Origin: Yamagishiella unicocca
Lineage: Eukaryota > Chlorophyta > Chlorophyceae > Chlamydomonadales > Volvocaceae
NCBI GenBank assembly: GCA_003116995.1
Contig: BDSL01000139.1
Span: 149,017 to 213,016, forward strand
DNA: 64,000 nucleotides
Direction of reading: 5' to 3'
The first letter of the stretch is position 1; every line of letters begins with the position of its first letter. The translations under genes and the position numbers were made by a program. Below the pieces are notes generated by a model. That model ran no database searches and had not been told where the DNA came from. It saw only the letters and a program-made list of their open reading frames with translations. This document shows, one piece after another, positions 1 through 25,557 of the stretch.

Positions 1-429
1 AACAAGGCTGACCCACGGCTGGACTGATGACAACATCTCCTACGGATGCGCATACACGTTTTCCTCACGTGTTAGCTTGCGGTACGCACGGTCAGGGCAG
101 AGTGACTCTAGCCTACTGAACGAATGGCAATGCAAGTCACACGGTCAACACCAAGCGCTGCCCTAGCATATCTCAGCTCACTATCCCCGACCTCCCCCCC
201 TCCGCCCCCTCTTGCTTAGATGGTCGAAAGGACCCGTACATAGAATCTGAATGTGTGCAACACGCGTTGCTAGGCATTGCTCGCGCCGGCGATTGCAAGC
301 ATCCATGCATGCCACCATGCCAGACAGCCCGTGTTGCGCATGCCACTCCATTGCCCTGGCAGTCAACAACAATGCCGTCCGGCATCGTCGTACATTTTGC
401 TGGCAGAGCGGGCAAGTCTTGTCACGGGG

Positions 430-999
430 GCCGCTGCACGCTGCCGTCCGGGCGACAAGGAGCAAGCAGCCGGCGGAGTCGACGTGCCTGACAGACCCGA
501 AGTCAGCAGCCTCACCCCGTTGCCACCGGAAGCAGTTGGTGCGGAGCCTGCGAAAGCTGCGTATGTGGATGGCAGCAAAGGATCCGACAACGGCCGGAGT
601 CGGCTTTCGGCAACGGAATTGGTGTATAGCATGTCGGTCATTAGCGCCCCGCCCCTTGCAGCCATGTTCCTCCTCACCGGGGAGGGCACGCGAGCCCCTG
701 TCCTCCTGGCGCGGCTGCACTCCCACCTAGGCTTCTGGGACTTCACAGTTTGGCTGGGTGTCACAGCGGTGACGAATGTGGTGCTGACCGGCTGCGTCGT
801 CCTCTGCACCCAGCTCAACAGCGCGCTGACGACCACCATTGTGGGTGTGCTGAAAGGAGCGGTGAGCAGTGTGCTTGGGTTCTTCCTGCTGGGGGGTGTC
901 AAATTCCACGCTCCCAACGTGGCAGGCATTACAATGAATATGGTAGGAGGTGTGTGGTACAGCATCAATAGGTACATACAGCGCCACGCTGGCGGGTAG
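430..999 (+). CDS. Nucleotide-sugar transporter (SLC35/DMT type), C-terminal exon
   Basis: This is the terminal exon of a drug/metabolite-transporter-superfamily nucleotide-sugar transporter, which would exchange a nucleotide sugar for its nucleoside monophosphate across the Golgi or ER membrane. The open frame ends at TAG 997-999. The conserved signature is the stretch around NSALTTTIVGVLKG (about 810-860), followed by GFFLLGG and the C-terminal GGVWYS motif. At least four hydrophobic helices are visible: one around ISAPPLAAMFLL, one in the WLGVTAVTNVVLTGCVVL segment, one after NSALTTT, and one at NVAGITMNMVGG. The exon start is uncertain; several AG acceptors lie between 430 and 480, and the low-quality upstream sequence suggests an intron. 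The N-terminal half lies off the left edge. The substrate (UDP- or GDP-sugar) cannot be told from this part. Confidence 0.75.
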   Translation, partial: AAARCRPGDKEQAAGGVDVPDRPEVSSLTPLPPEAVGAEPAKAAYVDGSKGSDNGRSRLSATELVYSMSVISAPPLAAMFLLTGEGTRAPVLLARLHSHLGFWDFTVWLGVTAVTNVVLTGCVVLCTQLNSALTTTIVGVLKGAVSSVLGFFLLGGVKFHAPNVAGITMNMVGGVWYSINRYIQRHAGG

Positions 1000-1143
1000 G
1001 AGATGCCTTCGTGGTATCGTTACATAATGTACAAAGAGTGATCGTGATGGTACTACCAGATGGCGGAGATGTGGATGCGCTGTGTCCTTTCTTAGTACTT
1101 GTGTACCGGCATGACGATGTTATTACAATAAAGAGGATAAAAA
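1000..1143. repeat. Direct repeat R1, copy 1 (3' flank of the transporter gene)
   Basis: About 145 bp starting right after the transporter stop codon recur at 3583-3736 with only scattered substitutions and small indels. Shared blocks include TTCGTGGTATCGTTACATAA and TCCTTTCTTAGTACTTGTGT. Because copy 1 is flush with the stop codon, it is probably the native 3' UTR and copy 2 a displaced duplicate. Confidence 0.85.
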
Positions 1144-2765
1144 GAAGATTTTACCGTACACAGCGCAGCCACATGCAACCGCCGCGGTTCCTTGGCATGG
1201 CCGCTGCTGTGCGCGCGACCCCTGCATTATTGGGGTAATGATTAAGCGGATTGAACAACACGTGGTGTTGCTTATTTCGAACTGGTTGTGAGCATGTGAT
1301 GCACGTGGACCCCAGCAGGATGTGCGATGAATGTTTGACGGCTCCTGCTGCTCCTTATCTGCCTGCCCTTCCCTCGTTTCCACGAAGGCAGAAGCGTGGA
1401 TACGAAGGATCAATGTTTCAGCCCGTTACCGCTAGGTGGACATTGTTTCATCGGTCATTCAGTGAGCGCTCTGGATGTGGCAGTCATCCTGTGAACAGGC
1501 GGCCGTTGCCTGGCAGGCCGATTTGCATACACCCGCCCTGATGCATACGGTACGCCAAAACGCACACGCCAAGCGTTGCCGCTTGCTCGTCAAGCAGCCT
1601 AGCCATGAAGCGCTGCGAGACCGTTTTGATGATTGCTTAACCGTCTGTAACGTCCTCTGAGGAAAAACATCGCGTGGCCAGTCGCAGCGTGCTACGTACC
1701 GCACGGAACCCGTACCACCGTTGGCTGGGGATGCAGGCCCAATGAAATGAGCAATGCACACCGAGGCAGGCAGCGTCAATCCATCTGATGGCCATGCCGG
1801 CATGGACACCTTCGCTTGGAGGAAAGCTAAGCGCGGCCTGCAGGAACTTGCAAGCGGCTGGCACAATGTACCGTTGTCCAGTAGTGCTAACGATATTTTA
1901 CGATACTGCATTGAAGGAAGAACCAGCGAATTTTCATAGCTTAGGCGTACGGCAACGAGCAACGGCAGCAACGAGCAACTGTGGCCTTCTGCCCGCCAGC
2001 ACTGCTGACGCTCACGTGTGATCTTGGTGAACGCCCAACAAGCACCCATGGACGATATCGAGTTTCCCTAACCCTAATAACGGATTAGCGTTGCCCTATG
2101 CCTCGCGGTGCAGTATGGAGGCTTCTGATACGAAGTCTGATGCACTCTCGCGGGCACTAATAACTGCTCAAAGAGGAAAACTTCTTGCGTCCGAAGTCGA
2201 TACCACTTTTCAGTGGGACCTTCCAAGCGCGCCAAAGCATGGCAAGGCCTCCTTGAAACGAGGAACATATGGTGATGCTAATGAAAAAATGAAAGGCCAC
2301 GTCTCCAGAGATATTGAAGTGGGCGGGCGTGCCATGCAAAATAGGGCCCTCGGCGTGCGTTCTCTCCCTTTCAGCCTTCACCCGCAGCAAACCGCTTAAC
2401 ATTTAGCCCGAGCAATAGTTACGAAGGTATACTTAACCCCGTTAACACCTATATCTTAGCCTTTCAAGGCATATGGCAAGCTTTTGCTATGCTGTACGCC
2501 GCTGTGCTGATGGGGACACCACGAACCTGGACGCAGAGGCCTTGCTTAAATAATATGAACAAATTGCTGCAACGGAGCACGTAGCAGTATGGGGCCTCGC
2601 TAACCATTCACCGGAACTTACAGACCTGTTCACGAGGATCAACGGAAGCGGCTGCGAGATGAAAGGTAGGTATTGCACTTTGCTTTGGATTGTCGAGAAC
2701 GCGTCGCCAAAACCTGGTACCTGCTGGGTACATGGGCTTGCTTCAAGTAGGGAACGAAAATCTAG
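1144..2765. other. Gene-poor spacer with repeats
   Basis: No convincing gene is seen here. It holds the first copy of the ~400-bp duplication (1533-1924), a short telomere-like CCCTAACCCTAATA at about 2068-2081, and no long clean frame. An exon of the downstream nuclease-like ORF could hide in 2480-2760, but none could be fixed. Confidence 0.5.
1533..1924. repeat. ~400-bp segmental duplication, copy 1
   Basis: This segment matches 4498-4897 over its whole length, beginning CCGCCCTGATGCATA and ending near the GATACTGC(A)(T/C)(T/C)GAAGGAAG block. The differences are substitutions and short indels. The interior GTAACGTCCTCTGAG(G) to GTGCTACGTACC block is present a third time at 4255-4343. No protein-coding signal is conserved between the copies. 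Confidence 0.85.
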
Positions 2766-3392
2766 ACGGCCAACGACCGGTCGGATCAACGCCTAACTGA
2801 GCTGCGCCGTTACAACGACCTGGCAGAGCGACGTCTAACCACCGTGGAGGCCAAGGAGGACCCTACCGAGCAGCTGCGTCAGGTGAAGGGCTACCACGAC
2901 ACGGACGACCGGCTAATCGAGGAGGGTGTGGCGCACGCGGTGGCCGAGCTGCTGGAGGACGGGGAGGTCATCATCCCTTTCTGGTACATTCACCAGAGCA
3001 CTACGGGCGACTTGGACGGCCTGATCGTAGGCCAGTGGGAGGGGCGCAAGGTCATCGTGCTGGTGGAGGCGAAGCACAACACGGACACACAGTGGAGGCA
3101 AGCGCAAAAGGAACTCTTCTTGTCACTCGATCACCGAAAGAAATTCAAAATGATGAGCGTGGAGCAGCGGCATTCGGATGAGATCGTGCTTGCGGATTGT
3201 CAGGCACTGCACGTGGCTGAGTATGGCGAGTGGACCATCATGCTTGCATTCGGTGGTAGCAAGTTCTCAGACGCCGTCGTAGAGAAGCAGTTTGGCAAGT
3301 TTAAGAAGTCGTGGGTCCACATGCTCGCCAGTAGCATGGGGAAGTTCACGACGTGCCTTCCACGGCTGGGCGGAGTGGAGGCAGGGGCATAG
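2766..3392 (+). CDS. PD-(D/E)XK nuclease-like ORF without an ATG
   Basis: An open frame of about 208 codons runs from just after a TAG (2763) to the stop at 3390-3392. It contains no in-frame ATG before the conserved core, so the first exon is missing, spliced from upstream, or lost. The N-terminal part is charged and looks coiled-coil (LTELRRYNDLAERRL). The core reads GDLDGLIVG, then ~10 residues later VIVLVEAKHN. This spacing of Asp followed by Glu-x-Lys on a hydrophobic strand fits the restriction-endonuclease-like PD-(D/E)XK fold. The frame lies between the two R1 repeats and between the two copies of the 400-bp duplication, which suggests it arrived with a rearrangement or mobile element. 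Nuclease activity is inferred from the motif only. Confidence 0.5.
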   Translation, partial: TANDRSDQRLTELRRYNDLAERRLTTVEAKEDPTEQLRQVKGYHDTDDRLIEEGVAHAVAELLEDGEVIIPFWYIHQSTTGDLDGLIVGQWEGRKVIVLVEAKHNTDTQWRQAQKELFLSLDHRKKFKMMSVEQRHSDEIVLADCQALHVAEYGEWTIMLAFGGSKFSDAVVEKQFGKFKKSWVHMLASSMGKFTTCLPRLGGVEAGA

Positions 3393-3582
3393 CAGCCGTG
3401 GGCGCATCAGTTTGTGCGTCTTGTCACACCAACGGGGTCAACCAGCGTCCCGTAACTTCACAAACGGACGAAATTCCTGGCGTATGCTTGCAGGCATCAG
3501 TCTGTGCAATTTTTGGTGCAGTGGGGGTTGGCGTCTCCTAACCTAGCAGACAAATGGGCGGTTTTCCTGACCTAGTCCGGGG

Positions 3583-3736
3583 AGAGACCTTCGTGGTATC
3601 GTTACATAATGTACAAAGAGCGATCGTGATGGTACTACTACTTGGCGGAGATGTGGATGTGCTGTGTCCTTTCTTAGTACTTGTGTAGGGGCATGACGAT
3701 GTTATTACAAAAGAGGATTACAAAAGAGGATAAAAC
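3583..3736. repeat. Direct repeat R1, copy 2
   Basis: Second copy of the transporter 3'-flank repeat (see 1000-1143). It differs by point changes and by a short duplicated ACAAAAGAGGAT near its right end. Confidence 0.85.
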
Positions 3737-4497
3737 GAATCTCGTTATTAGCTTTTATTTCCCACCCACCTCCCTGCAGGCAAAACTCCCGGCCTTGCCC
3801 GGCGGCGGTGACCATAGGGCGCCGCTCCCTTCGCGTTTTCCGTTGGCTGCGTGTGTCGGTCGCGGTGTCGAGGGGATGTGTTGTTCGCTCGGGGTGGGAT
3901 CTCTCGGGTGTTGTGGTCGTCGCTTCGGGTGGCCGTTGGGGCGGCAAGGGGCCAGCCCTCCGTCCGGGTTTTCCGGTGTGCGGCAAGGGGCCAGCCCTCC
4001 GCGCGTTTGGGTTTCGGTTTGGTTGTCCGGGTTTCGGTTCGGTTGCCGCCCGCTTCACTTGGCGTGTTGTTTTTTAGGGGCCCGTCGGGGTCCCCGTTGG
4101 CGTTGTTGGGGTCTTGTGTCTTGAGGCCTGGTCGGCCGCGCCGCGTGTCCGGTGCTGTTGTGTTGTGCGGGGCGGCCCGCGGTCACCCGGGTCGGGTGGC
4201 GGCGCGGCGCCGCGCAGCGGGTTTCTCGGCGATTGTGTGCTCTCTGCAGTGTAAGCGTACGACCGCTTAACGGTCTGTAACGTCCTCTGAGAAAAGAGTC
4301 AAAGGCGCGGCCAGTCGCAGCGTGCTACGTACCGTACGGAACCGGCGGTTGTGTGCTCTCTGCAGTGTAAGGTCCAAATCAGCGGTCCCTCCGGTCGCTC
4401 CCCCCCCCTGTTCCCCTCGAGCTGAGGCTCCGTCGGCACCGCGAAACATTACCCAGCAATGACGAGAGCCATGTTATAGGAGGCTGTAGTACAAAAC

Positions 4498-4897
4498 CGC
4501 CCTGATGCATATGGTACCTCAAAACGCACACGCCAAGCGTTGCCGCTTGCTCGTCAAGCAGCCTAGCCATGAAAGCGCTGCGAGACCGTTTTGGATCGCG
4601 TACGACCGCTTAACCGTGTGTAACGTCCTCTGAGGAAAGAGTCAAAGGCGCGGCCAGTCGCAGCGTGCTACGTACCACAAGGAACCCGTACCACCGTTGG
4701 CTGGGGATGACAGGCCCAACGAAATGGGCAATGCACACCGAGGCAGGCAGCGTCAATCCATCTGATGGCCATGCCGGCATGGACACCTTCGCTTGGAGGA
4801 AAGCTAAACGCAGCCTGCAGGAGCTGGCACAATACACAGTTGTCCAGTGGTGCTAACGATATTTTACGATACTGCACCGAAGGAAGAAGCGAGGCTA
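4498..4897. repeat. ~400-bp segmental duplication, copy 2
   Basis: Partner of 1533-1924. Copies 1 and 2 have the same orientation. A further partial copy at 4255-4343 carries the central GTAACGTCCTCTGAG to GTGCTACGTACC block. Confidence 0.85.
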
Positions 4898-5143
4898 ATG
4901 TTTAGATCCTTAATGAATGAAATATGGTTTCCTCTAGGCAGTGATCCATCGTGATGCATAGTCTGTCCGGCAAATCGTCCAGCCAGGCGATCGGAAACGA
5001 CGTATGCCGAGGCTCTGGCCCATCGGCGGTCATATTGAAGGCGATGACCCCTTGAAAGTTGATAAATATTCAGGAGCAGGTACTACGCTTGTATATGTAG
5101 AGTTGTCAGCAAGATAAACTGGTGCCGGTTCACCTTTCCCCGT

Positions 5144-8100
5144 ATGCTGCACCCATCCAAGATGACGTCGCGGGCACAGCTCGCCGCGTCGCTTATAATC
5201 TTCCTAGCGTTTCATACAGATCAGGTACAGTGGGAAACAGCATCCGCATCGGCGCAACGTGCGGTCGTAGCTCAGAACGGGGTGCCTCGCGCGGCAGTTG
5301 ACGTGACGCACGTCTGCGGTGGACCCCATCCAGGCAACGGCGCACAGCGTGGTCGCCGGTGACCACACACCGCAAATATTGACCGATCTTCCTGGATTTA
5401 AGCGGGCCGTAACGGACGAGGCTATGGCTGGCGTCTACAGGTGGGTGGCAGCATGGGCCGCACGGGCAACAGCAACGCCGCCCGGGCACTCGGTCGAGGC
5501 AGGAGCGAGGCGTGCCATTGCGCACCTCCAGGCGTTGCCAAGTAGATGGCCAAGAAGAAATACCGGACTCGTTGCGGGTGGCGCCGGGGGGACCACCTTC
5601 CGGGGCAGGCGGTGAAGCGCGACGAGTGTGATGGCGCCTGCTGTTGGCGGAGTCGTAGAAGTGAGGAGCGAGTGGATAGCGAAGCTCCTTCTTCTGCGCA
5701 TACGCTCATGCCGGGTCTGGAGTCCACTTTCAAATCACCCGTGCGGTCATGCCCCCTCGCAACTTTGGTCTTGGGACATGCTCTTTGCTTGTACTGGTTG
5801 AGAGGCATCAGCACCGGCACAGCCACACTCAGCCGCAAGCCCGCGTCAAAGCGCGCACGCGTGCAGCTACGCATACAGCTGCGCCCTTCCTCGCGCGGCC
5901 TCACTGCATCGCAGCCAGGAGGGGCGCGGCTTCGCGTCGGCGCCCACCAGCTTGCAATCCAGCTGCGCGCTCCCATCACCCAGCCGCCTCCGTCCGGGCA
6001 GTCTCCGCCCTCCACCGGGCTCCTGGGCCCCCGCCGGCCCCCGCCCGCAGGGACAACCTGGATGCCGACTTTGCGCCCTGGAAGGATCGCACCCTCAGTG
6101 TCCGCAAGCTGCACGAGATGCTGGCGAAGGCCCTCAGCCGCCGCAGTGCCGGGGTAAGCAAGCACGCCGCCGCAGACTGGCGGACGACGCCACCGCATCC
6201 AACCAGCAGCGGGACCAGCAATGCGATCGCAAGCGAGCTAGCTAGCTGCCTCGCGCGTGTGCGCGCATGTGATCTCGGCAGCGGCGCATAGGGCACGATG
6301 GAGCAGACTCTCGGTCGAGCAAGAGGGGACTGCGACCCCTCACGCCCCTCTCCGTGTGGGGAGCACTTCGGCGGTCTTCGCAAGTATTTTTGCTTTTTTG
6401 GCCGTACCGGGCTGCTTGGCTGCGGTACGCAGTCGCTGGTGCACCTACCGGCCGCCTCGCGCGCGCACTGCTGCACCGACCTGGATTTGGTACGCTCGGT
6501 CCAAATCCACACCGGCCTCGTTACTTCCATCTGAGCCCTGGTCGGTAGGACGTGCACCTCCGTCCACTGCCCCATCGGCACCGCCCGGCGCGCAATTGCC
6601 TTGTGACTCTCTGCTTACACGCCACGTGGCTCCTACGCGTGCAGCCGTACGCTAGCGTCATTGTCATCAAGGACGGGCGCGTGTACGACTTGCCCGTCGA
6701 GAAGAACTACGCCGGCAACAGCGTTGCGGAGCATCGGGTGCGTGTGTGAGGGCCTGAGGCTTGCTCACATGACGTGAATGCTGCCTGGGTAGGTCGGCCA
6801 CCTGCGAGTGGACCGAGGATGATCAGTAAATGTTAGTCTGGCCTTCCGTCGCTAGCACATCGCAGTGTACGTTTGGAACCAACCGAAAAAACGCATAGCT
6901 ATGTTTGAGCGATGAGGGGGCTGAGTCAGCAACAACGAACTGACAGCAGCCAGCAGAGACGGCTTCTGGCGGCGGGCGCTGGTGAATAATGTCTTGGCGT
7001 GCGCGCGCAGGTTAAGGGGCTTGTGGAAGGGATCCAGAACGGCAGCGCCGCCATGGGGGTCTCGTACCCGGACACGGTCTTCCTCGTCTCCATGCGCGAC
7101 CAACCCCAATGCTCCCAGCGGGGCAAGGGCTGCCACGTGCCCGTCTTCTCCATCATCAAGCGCTGGGACTCCGCGCGCAACGTGTCGGACGATCACGACG
7201 TGCTGCTGCCGCAATTCGTGCACGTGTACGACTACCTCGTGTCGTACCCCTGGGAGAGCAAGTCCGACAAGGCGCTGATGCGGGCGTCGATCCAGGTGGG
7301 TGGGGCGGGCGGCCGGGGTGCTAGTAACTGTTACGGTGGGTTCCAGACCAGAAGGTAGAACCATCGGGCACATCGCCTGACACCGAAGGAGACGAAAGAG
7401 ACAGAAACCGACGTACATCGGAACAAAGGAACCATGGGTGCTTGTTTACTAGGAGTAAAGCGCTGTCGACACCACGCCACCCTCGCTCCAGGGCCTGCCG
7501 TACCCTGACACTGCGTCCGGTGATTCGCCTCTCTACATCGCTCTTGGCGGCTCGTGCTCTCACCCTTCCATCAGCCCACCTCCCACGGTTTCTCTTTGGT
7601 ACACGGCTTTTCCTTGCAACCCCCCACCGTGCCGACGTTGCCTGTTGCCTGCGCCATGGTACCGCGCGCAGTCGCGAATGCCCCGCAACAGCACCCGGCA
7701 GTGGCTGGTGGAGCTGCAGCAGCGGCCGGGAGAGGGGCAGCGGCTGCTTGATGTCGGCATCACCAGGAACGAGCACAAGGTCTTCAAGACGAAACTCGTA
7801 AGCACGACCCGGATGCTGCGGGCGTACAGGCTCGCTGCTTCCACGGCTTCTGGTCGTGTGGGGTTGGAGGGTGCGGGATGTGGCGCAGCAGCGGGGTGCG
7901 CAGTGCAGCAGATGCCGTACATTCGTAAGGCAGACCCGTAGCTGTTACACCTACATACGGTACTGCGGACTTAAGTTGGCTGGGGGCGAGTTTCTCCTTC
8001 CCACAACGGCGGCTCCGAAGTCGCAAGGGCCCTGCTACCTTACATACGTGTCTTGGGCCGTGTCCTGCGCAGTATATAGGGTACCGGCAGTTGACCATGT

Positions 8101-9602
8101 CGTACGTCCTCGCCGTGCGCGGGTCCCCCCCTCCCTCCGTGCCTCCGAGAATAGTTACCTACACAAATTCTCCCGCTAGTAAGTCCAAACGTGCTTACCA
8201 AACGTGTTCCTGTTCGGTTATCTTTTTCAGTGCTGACCCACGGGTTTCCTCTCACACGCCTTTGTGCCCTCCCTGCCCCCAGGCCCAGCCCATAGCCATG
8301 TCCGATCATGCCCGCTGGAAGTACCTGCTGGCGACGGACGGCGTCACCGCCAGCAGCCGCATCGGGAAGCTTCTGGGAATGGACTCGGTGGTCGTCAAAG
8401 TACGTGGCGCGCGGCACGATGGCACGAGTGACTGCTGAGGGATGAGAGGGGGTAATTAGGGTTTCACACGCATTACAGAGGCGCGCCCCGCGTGGTACGT
8501 CCAACACGGCCGCACGAGGTAGGGGTCATCGTAGGGCGCGGTGCAGCAGCGGTGGTCGGTAGCGGCGCGTTGCGCAGTTTCCGAACCGGCCAGCTCTTAA
8601 GCAAGGTGTATGGTGGCTGGGATACCACACACAGAAAACGGCTCATTGACGACTAACTACGACCCAACCGCGGGCGCCTGCACGTGTTGCAGGAGGCATC
8701 TCCCTGGATCGAGTACTACTACCGGTGAGCCGCTGACGGCGCGACGTGGGGTGTCGGCGGTATGGGCAAAACGATTGCAGACGGACGAATGGGGTTTCCG
8801 TGCAACAGCCAGCCCCAAGCGGAGACGCAGGGCAAGCGGTCCGCAGCTAGCTGGCGGCATCCAGCCCCGACGGAGGGCTGGGGGGCGACTGGGGGGCTGG
8901 TCGCCGCAGTGACCACAGCGCATGGGCCAACCACACCGACCTCCCAGCGCTTGCGATGTTACCCGCAGGTCGCTGGTGCCCGAGGCGCACTACGTGTCGT
9001 TCACCAAGGACAACGTCCTGCAGGTGCGACTTCCGGCGGGTGGCTGGGTGGGTCGGTAGCGGTGACGTGGCGGTGAGACCAGCAAGCAGGCACGTGGTGG
9101 CTCAGCCCCATGCCCCAAACGCGTGGCGACACAGCCCCAGGCAAACAGCGAGGACATCGCGCCCTCACTCGAGCGACGGTGCCTCAATTACTAGCCATCA
9201 CCTGCTCCACCCCCCCGCCCGCCCTCCGTTTCCTACTTCGTTTAACCGGGTCGTCCCCCACCCACACCCCCTCCGCAGGTCCTCAAAGGCCTCGATCAGG
9301 ACCAGGCTCGATGCCGCGCGGTTGCCGCGGCCGGGCAGCAGTTCGCGTACCAATACTTGTCACAGCAGTCCAAGGTGCTGTTCGTGCGACGCGCCGTGAC
9401 CATGTACAACCGCCTGTTCAGCGACATGGCGGCCTTCACGGCGGGCCTCAAGCTGGACCAGCAGCCGGGCGGCGGCGGCGGGGGTCTGACGCTGGGCGGC
9501 TTGATGTCGCAGATGACGGCGTTTGCGGCCGCGCAGCCGCAACTGATGAGCGGTGTACCTCGTCGACAAGCGGCAGGGGCCGGCGCGGAGAGGAGGAAGT
9601 GA
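5144..9602 (+). CDS. GT90 / CAP10-domain O-glycosyltransferase (ten exons)
   Basis: A predicted secretory protein of about 440 residues related to CAP10/KTEL O-glucosyltransferases, acting in the ER/Golgi lumen on protein or polysaccharide acceptors. Exons that join in phase are 5144-5224, 5334-5440, 6051-6153, 6645-6737, 7011-7295, 7672-7797, 8283-8399, 8693-8724, 8969-9023 and 9279-9602. The first exon has a hydrophobic signal peptide (LAASLIIFLAF). The conserved core is in exon 5 (FLVSMRDQPQC, then HVPVFSIIKRWD, then DVLLPQ...YDYLVSYPWESK). Exon 6 has LLDVGIT, exon 7 has WKYLLATDGVTASSRIGKLL and exons 8-9 have SPWIEYYY and VPEAHYVSF, all typical of the family C-terminus. The tail is a Gly-rich, poorly conserved segment. 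The first three exons are less certain than exons 5-10. The acceptor substrate cannot be inferred. Confidence 0.8.
7328..7386 (+). repeat. Interspersed repeat family D, copy in GT90 intron 5
   Basis: The motif GGGTTCCAGACCAGAAGGTA followed by GAACCATCGGGCACATCGC recurs at 10727-10770 and 38677-38733 with about 85% similarity by eye. All copies have the same orientation. No coding potential. Confidence 0.7.
8205..8262 (+). repeat. Interspersed repeat family C, copy in GT90 intron 6
   Basis: A short element with the core CAGTGCTGACCCACGGGTTT followed by CCTCTCACA. Related copies occur at 11415-11457, 16138-16200 (-), 21165-21215 (-), 22985-23035, 25555-25600 (-) and 34295-34345 (-), mostly in introns. 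Copies are 40-60 bp and diverged. Confidence 0.6.
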
Positions 9603-10230
9603 CATACAGGAGCAGGGCGCCGGGGTCTGTAGGCCGGAGGGTCGACGTATCTGGAATTCCAATGAGATCTGCAAAGGCCCTGAACATTAGGTACAGGACT
9701 CCTTGGTTGGTTGGTTATGCATTTGGCTTACTTTGCTGCATCCAGTAGCATGTACATTGTTCCTCTCCCGTAAATTGAATTGAGTCGATAACTAATATTG
9801 TCGCCGCCTTGGTGCATAACGCGTACATGACGCAGTACCTGTCCTCGCGCTCTTGCACGGTCAGGATAACTCGCGCGTCTCCCGTGGCCTGGTGCATATA
9901 GTGAACAGCAGCGACAGAATCCGGGTACATAAGCCCATGCCAGTGTTCGCAGTTGTTGTTGCTGCCAGCTGCAATACCGGTAGTATAACGGCTCTCCGGC
10001 TCTGCGCGCCCAACGGTAAATGGTGCGGTTTACTGTTGAAACGGTGGACGAGCAGCTAGACTGTGACACGGCTACGCCCGATAAAAGTTTCTGGCGTAGA
10101 GAGTTTCTGGCGTACAGGGCAGAGCTGCGCCATGTGCTGCTTACTGTATGTGCCAATTAAGCGCCATCGCCGTAGCATGGCAGTTGGTGCGACCCATGGG
10201 TCGGGCGCAGCAGGGCTAACCGAGAAACCG

Positions 10231-10290
10231 ACCATTACTATGCGGCCTCGACCATTACTATGCGGCCTCGACCATTACTATGCGGCCTCG
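10231..10290. repeat. 20-bp tandem repeat, three perfect copies
   Basis: The unit ACCATTACTATGCGGCCTCG is repeated exactly three times head to tail, at 10231, 10251 and 10271. Confidence 0.95.
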
Positions 10291-10726
10291 ACGGCTGGCG
10301 CGAACGTCAGCCGGTATTGGCGAGGAGCGAGGAGCTCAGAAGTGCGCGCGGCACACCCGCTGCTGCCTCTGCCGCCCAGCCACGACCTGCTCCAGATGAA
10401 TGGTTGCGTCGCATTGTGCTGCTAGTTGAGGACCGGTATGCCTATCCCACCGCCTTTTGCACACCTGTGCATGTGAACATTCATTGGTACGCACACCGTT
10501 ATGTATGCATGGTGAAGTTGCGCTCGTAGCTATGTGGCCAGGAGCCGCGTCCTCTGGCATGAACCAGCAAATGGTTGCTGGGGCTGATTGGTGGGCCAAC
10601 GCAATTTTTTGAAAGTTTTGGGTACATAATTTGTGCTTCGTTACTTAATTCGGGCAGTGCCGGATACGGCGCCGCGAGAAGCGTTGCGACCGTTGTTATG
10701 TGGTAACTGACGCAGCCAAACCTGTT

Positions 10727-10770
10727 ACAGTGGGCTCCAGACCACAAGGTAGAGCCATCGGGCGCAGTGC
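10727..10770 (+). repeat. Interspersed repeat family D, intergenic copy
   Basis: It carries GTGGGCTCCAGACCACAAGG followed by TAGAGCCATCGGGCGCA, the same family as 7328-7386 and 38677-38733. Confidence 0.7.
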
Positions 10771-11559
10771 TGCGACGGAGGCTTCCATCCTCAGCCGTCA
10801 TGTCCTTAACGCGTACGACCTTGCACCAAGCTAAGAGCGACACGATTCCGCCCATGGAGACGTGAAGGGCAAAAACACGCGGGGGGGTTCCTGCTCTCCA
10901 GCGCCGCTCATCCCAGCAAGTAAAGCGCTGAGTGCGGATCGATGGACGGACGTCAGTCTCCTCGCAGCCCCCGGCCGCACCGGCACCGCCGGCGTCACCG
11001 CAGCAGCACCACGTCGCGCCACTCGACGCCACCTGAGGCAGCCAGCCGCATAATACAACCTTCGGAGCTGTCGCTACCCACCGTACGACCGTACGACACT
11101 TAGGGTCAGCACGCGCTCGATCCCCCCCCTTTGGAGCCTCGGATATTATATTATCCCCCATTGCTACCTTCCAGGCGCCCCCTAACCCCCCCACACACCC
11201 TACCCCACTACCTGCACTCCCGTCTCCAACAGAGCCCCACGTTCGACGCACGAAATCCTCCCCCCGGTCAATCCCCCCTCTGCAATCATCTCCCTCCCAA
11301 AGTCCCAATCACCTGATTGCTCCAACAGGCTATAGCCCAGTCCTTACGCCGCTCGCCCCGCCCCGCCCCGCCACCTCCCCCCCCGACCGCACCCCTCAAC
11401 TCCCCCGGCGTGCGTCTTACTCATCGCTCGAGTGCCGACCACCGGCTTTCCTCTCACCCCCAACCCCCACCATCTCCAAACGTATATCACAGACGGGTTT
11501 TCACTCGGACACGGGCTTTCCCCCCACCCCCCCCCCCCACCGCCCCGCCAGCATCCCCC

Positions 11560-25557
<13,998 letters not shown>

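Larger units (their letters stand above)
3393..5143. other. Repeat-rich spacer upstream of the GT90 gene
   Basis: Between the nuclease-like ORF and the next gene lie R1 copy 2, a strongly GC/GT-skewed tract (about 3790-4250) in which GGCGGCAAGGGGCCAGCCCT-like words occur twice (near 3940 and 3972), a partial third copy of the segmental duplication (4255-4343), and its second full copy (4498-4897). Long frames in the GT-rich tract are open by composition only. Confidence 0.55.
9603..11559. other. Convergent intergenic region between GT90 and AlaRS
   Basis: No gene is supported here. The two flanking genes converge, so the 3' UTRs and polyadenylation signals of both should lie inside. Visible features are a 20-bp unit repeated three times (10231-10290), a family D repeat (10727-10770), and a C-rich block at 11130-11559 that includes a family C copy. 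Confidence 0.6.

Noticed and set aside
1000..3736. R1 direct repeats as LTRs of a retroelement
   Set aside because: Copy 1 is flush with the transporter stop, the repeats lack TG..CA ends and the interior has no RT or integrase; duplication of a 3' UTR fits better.
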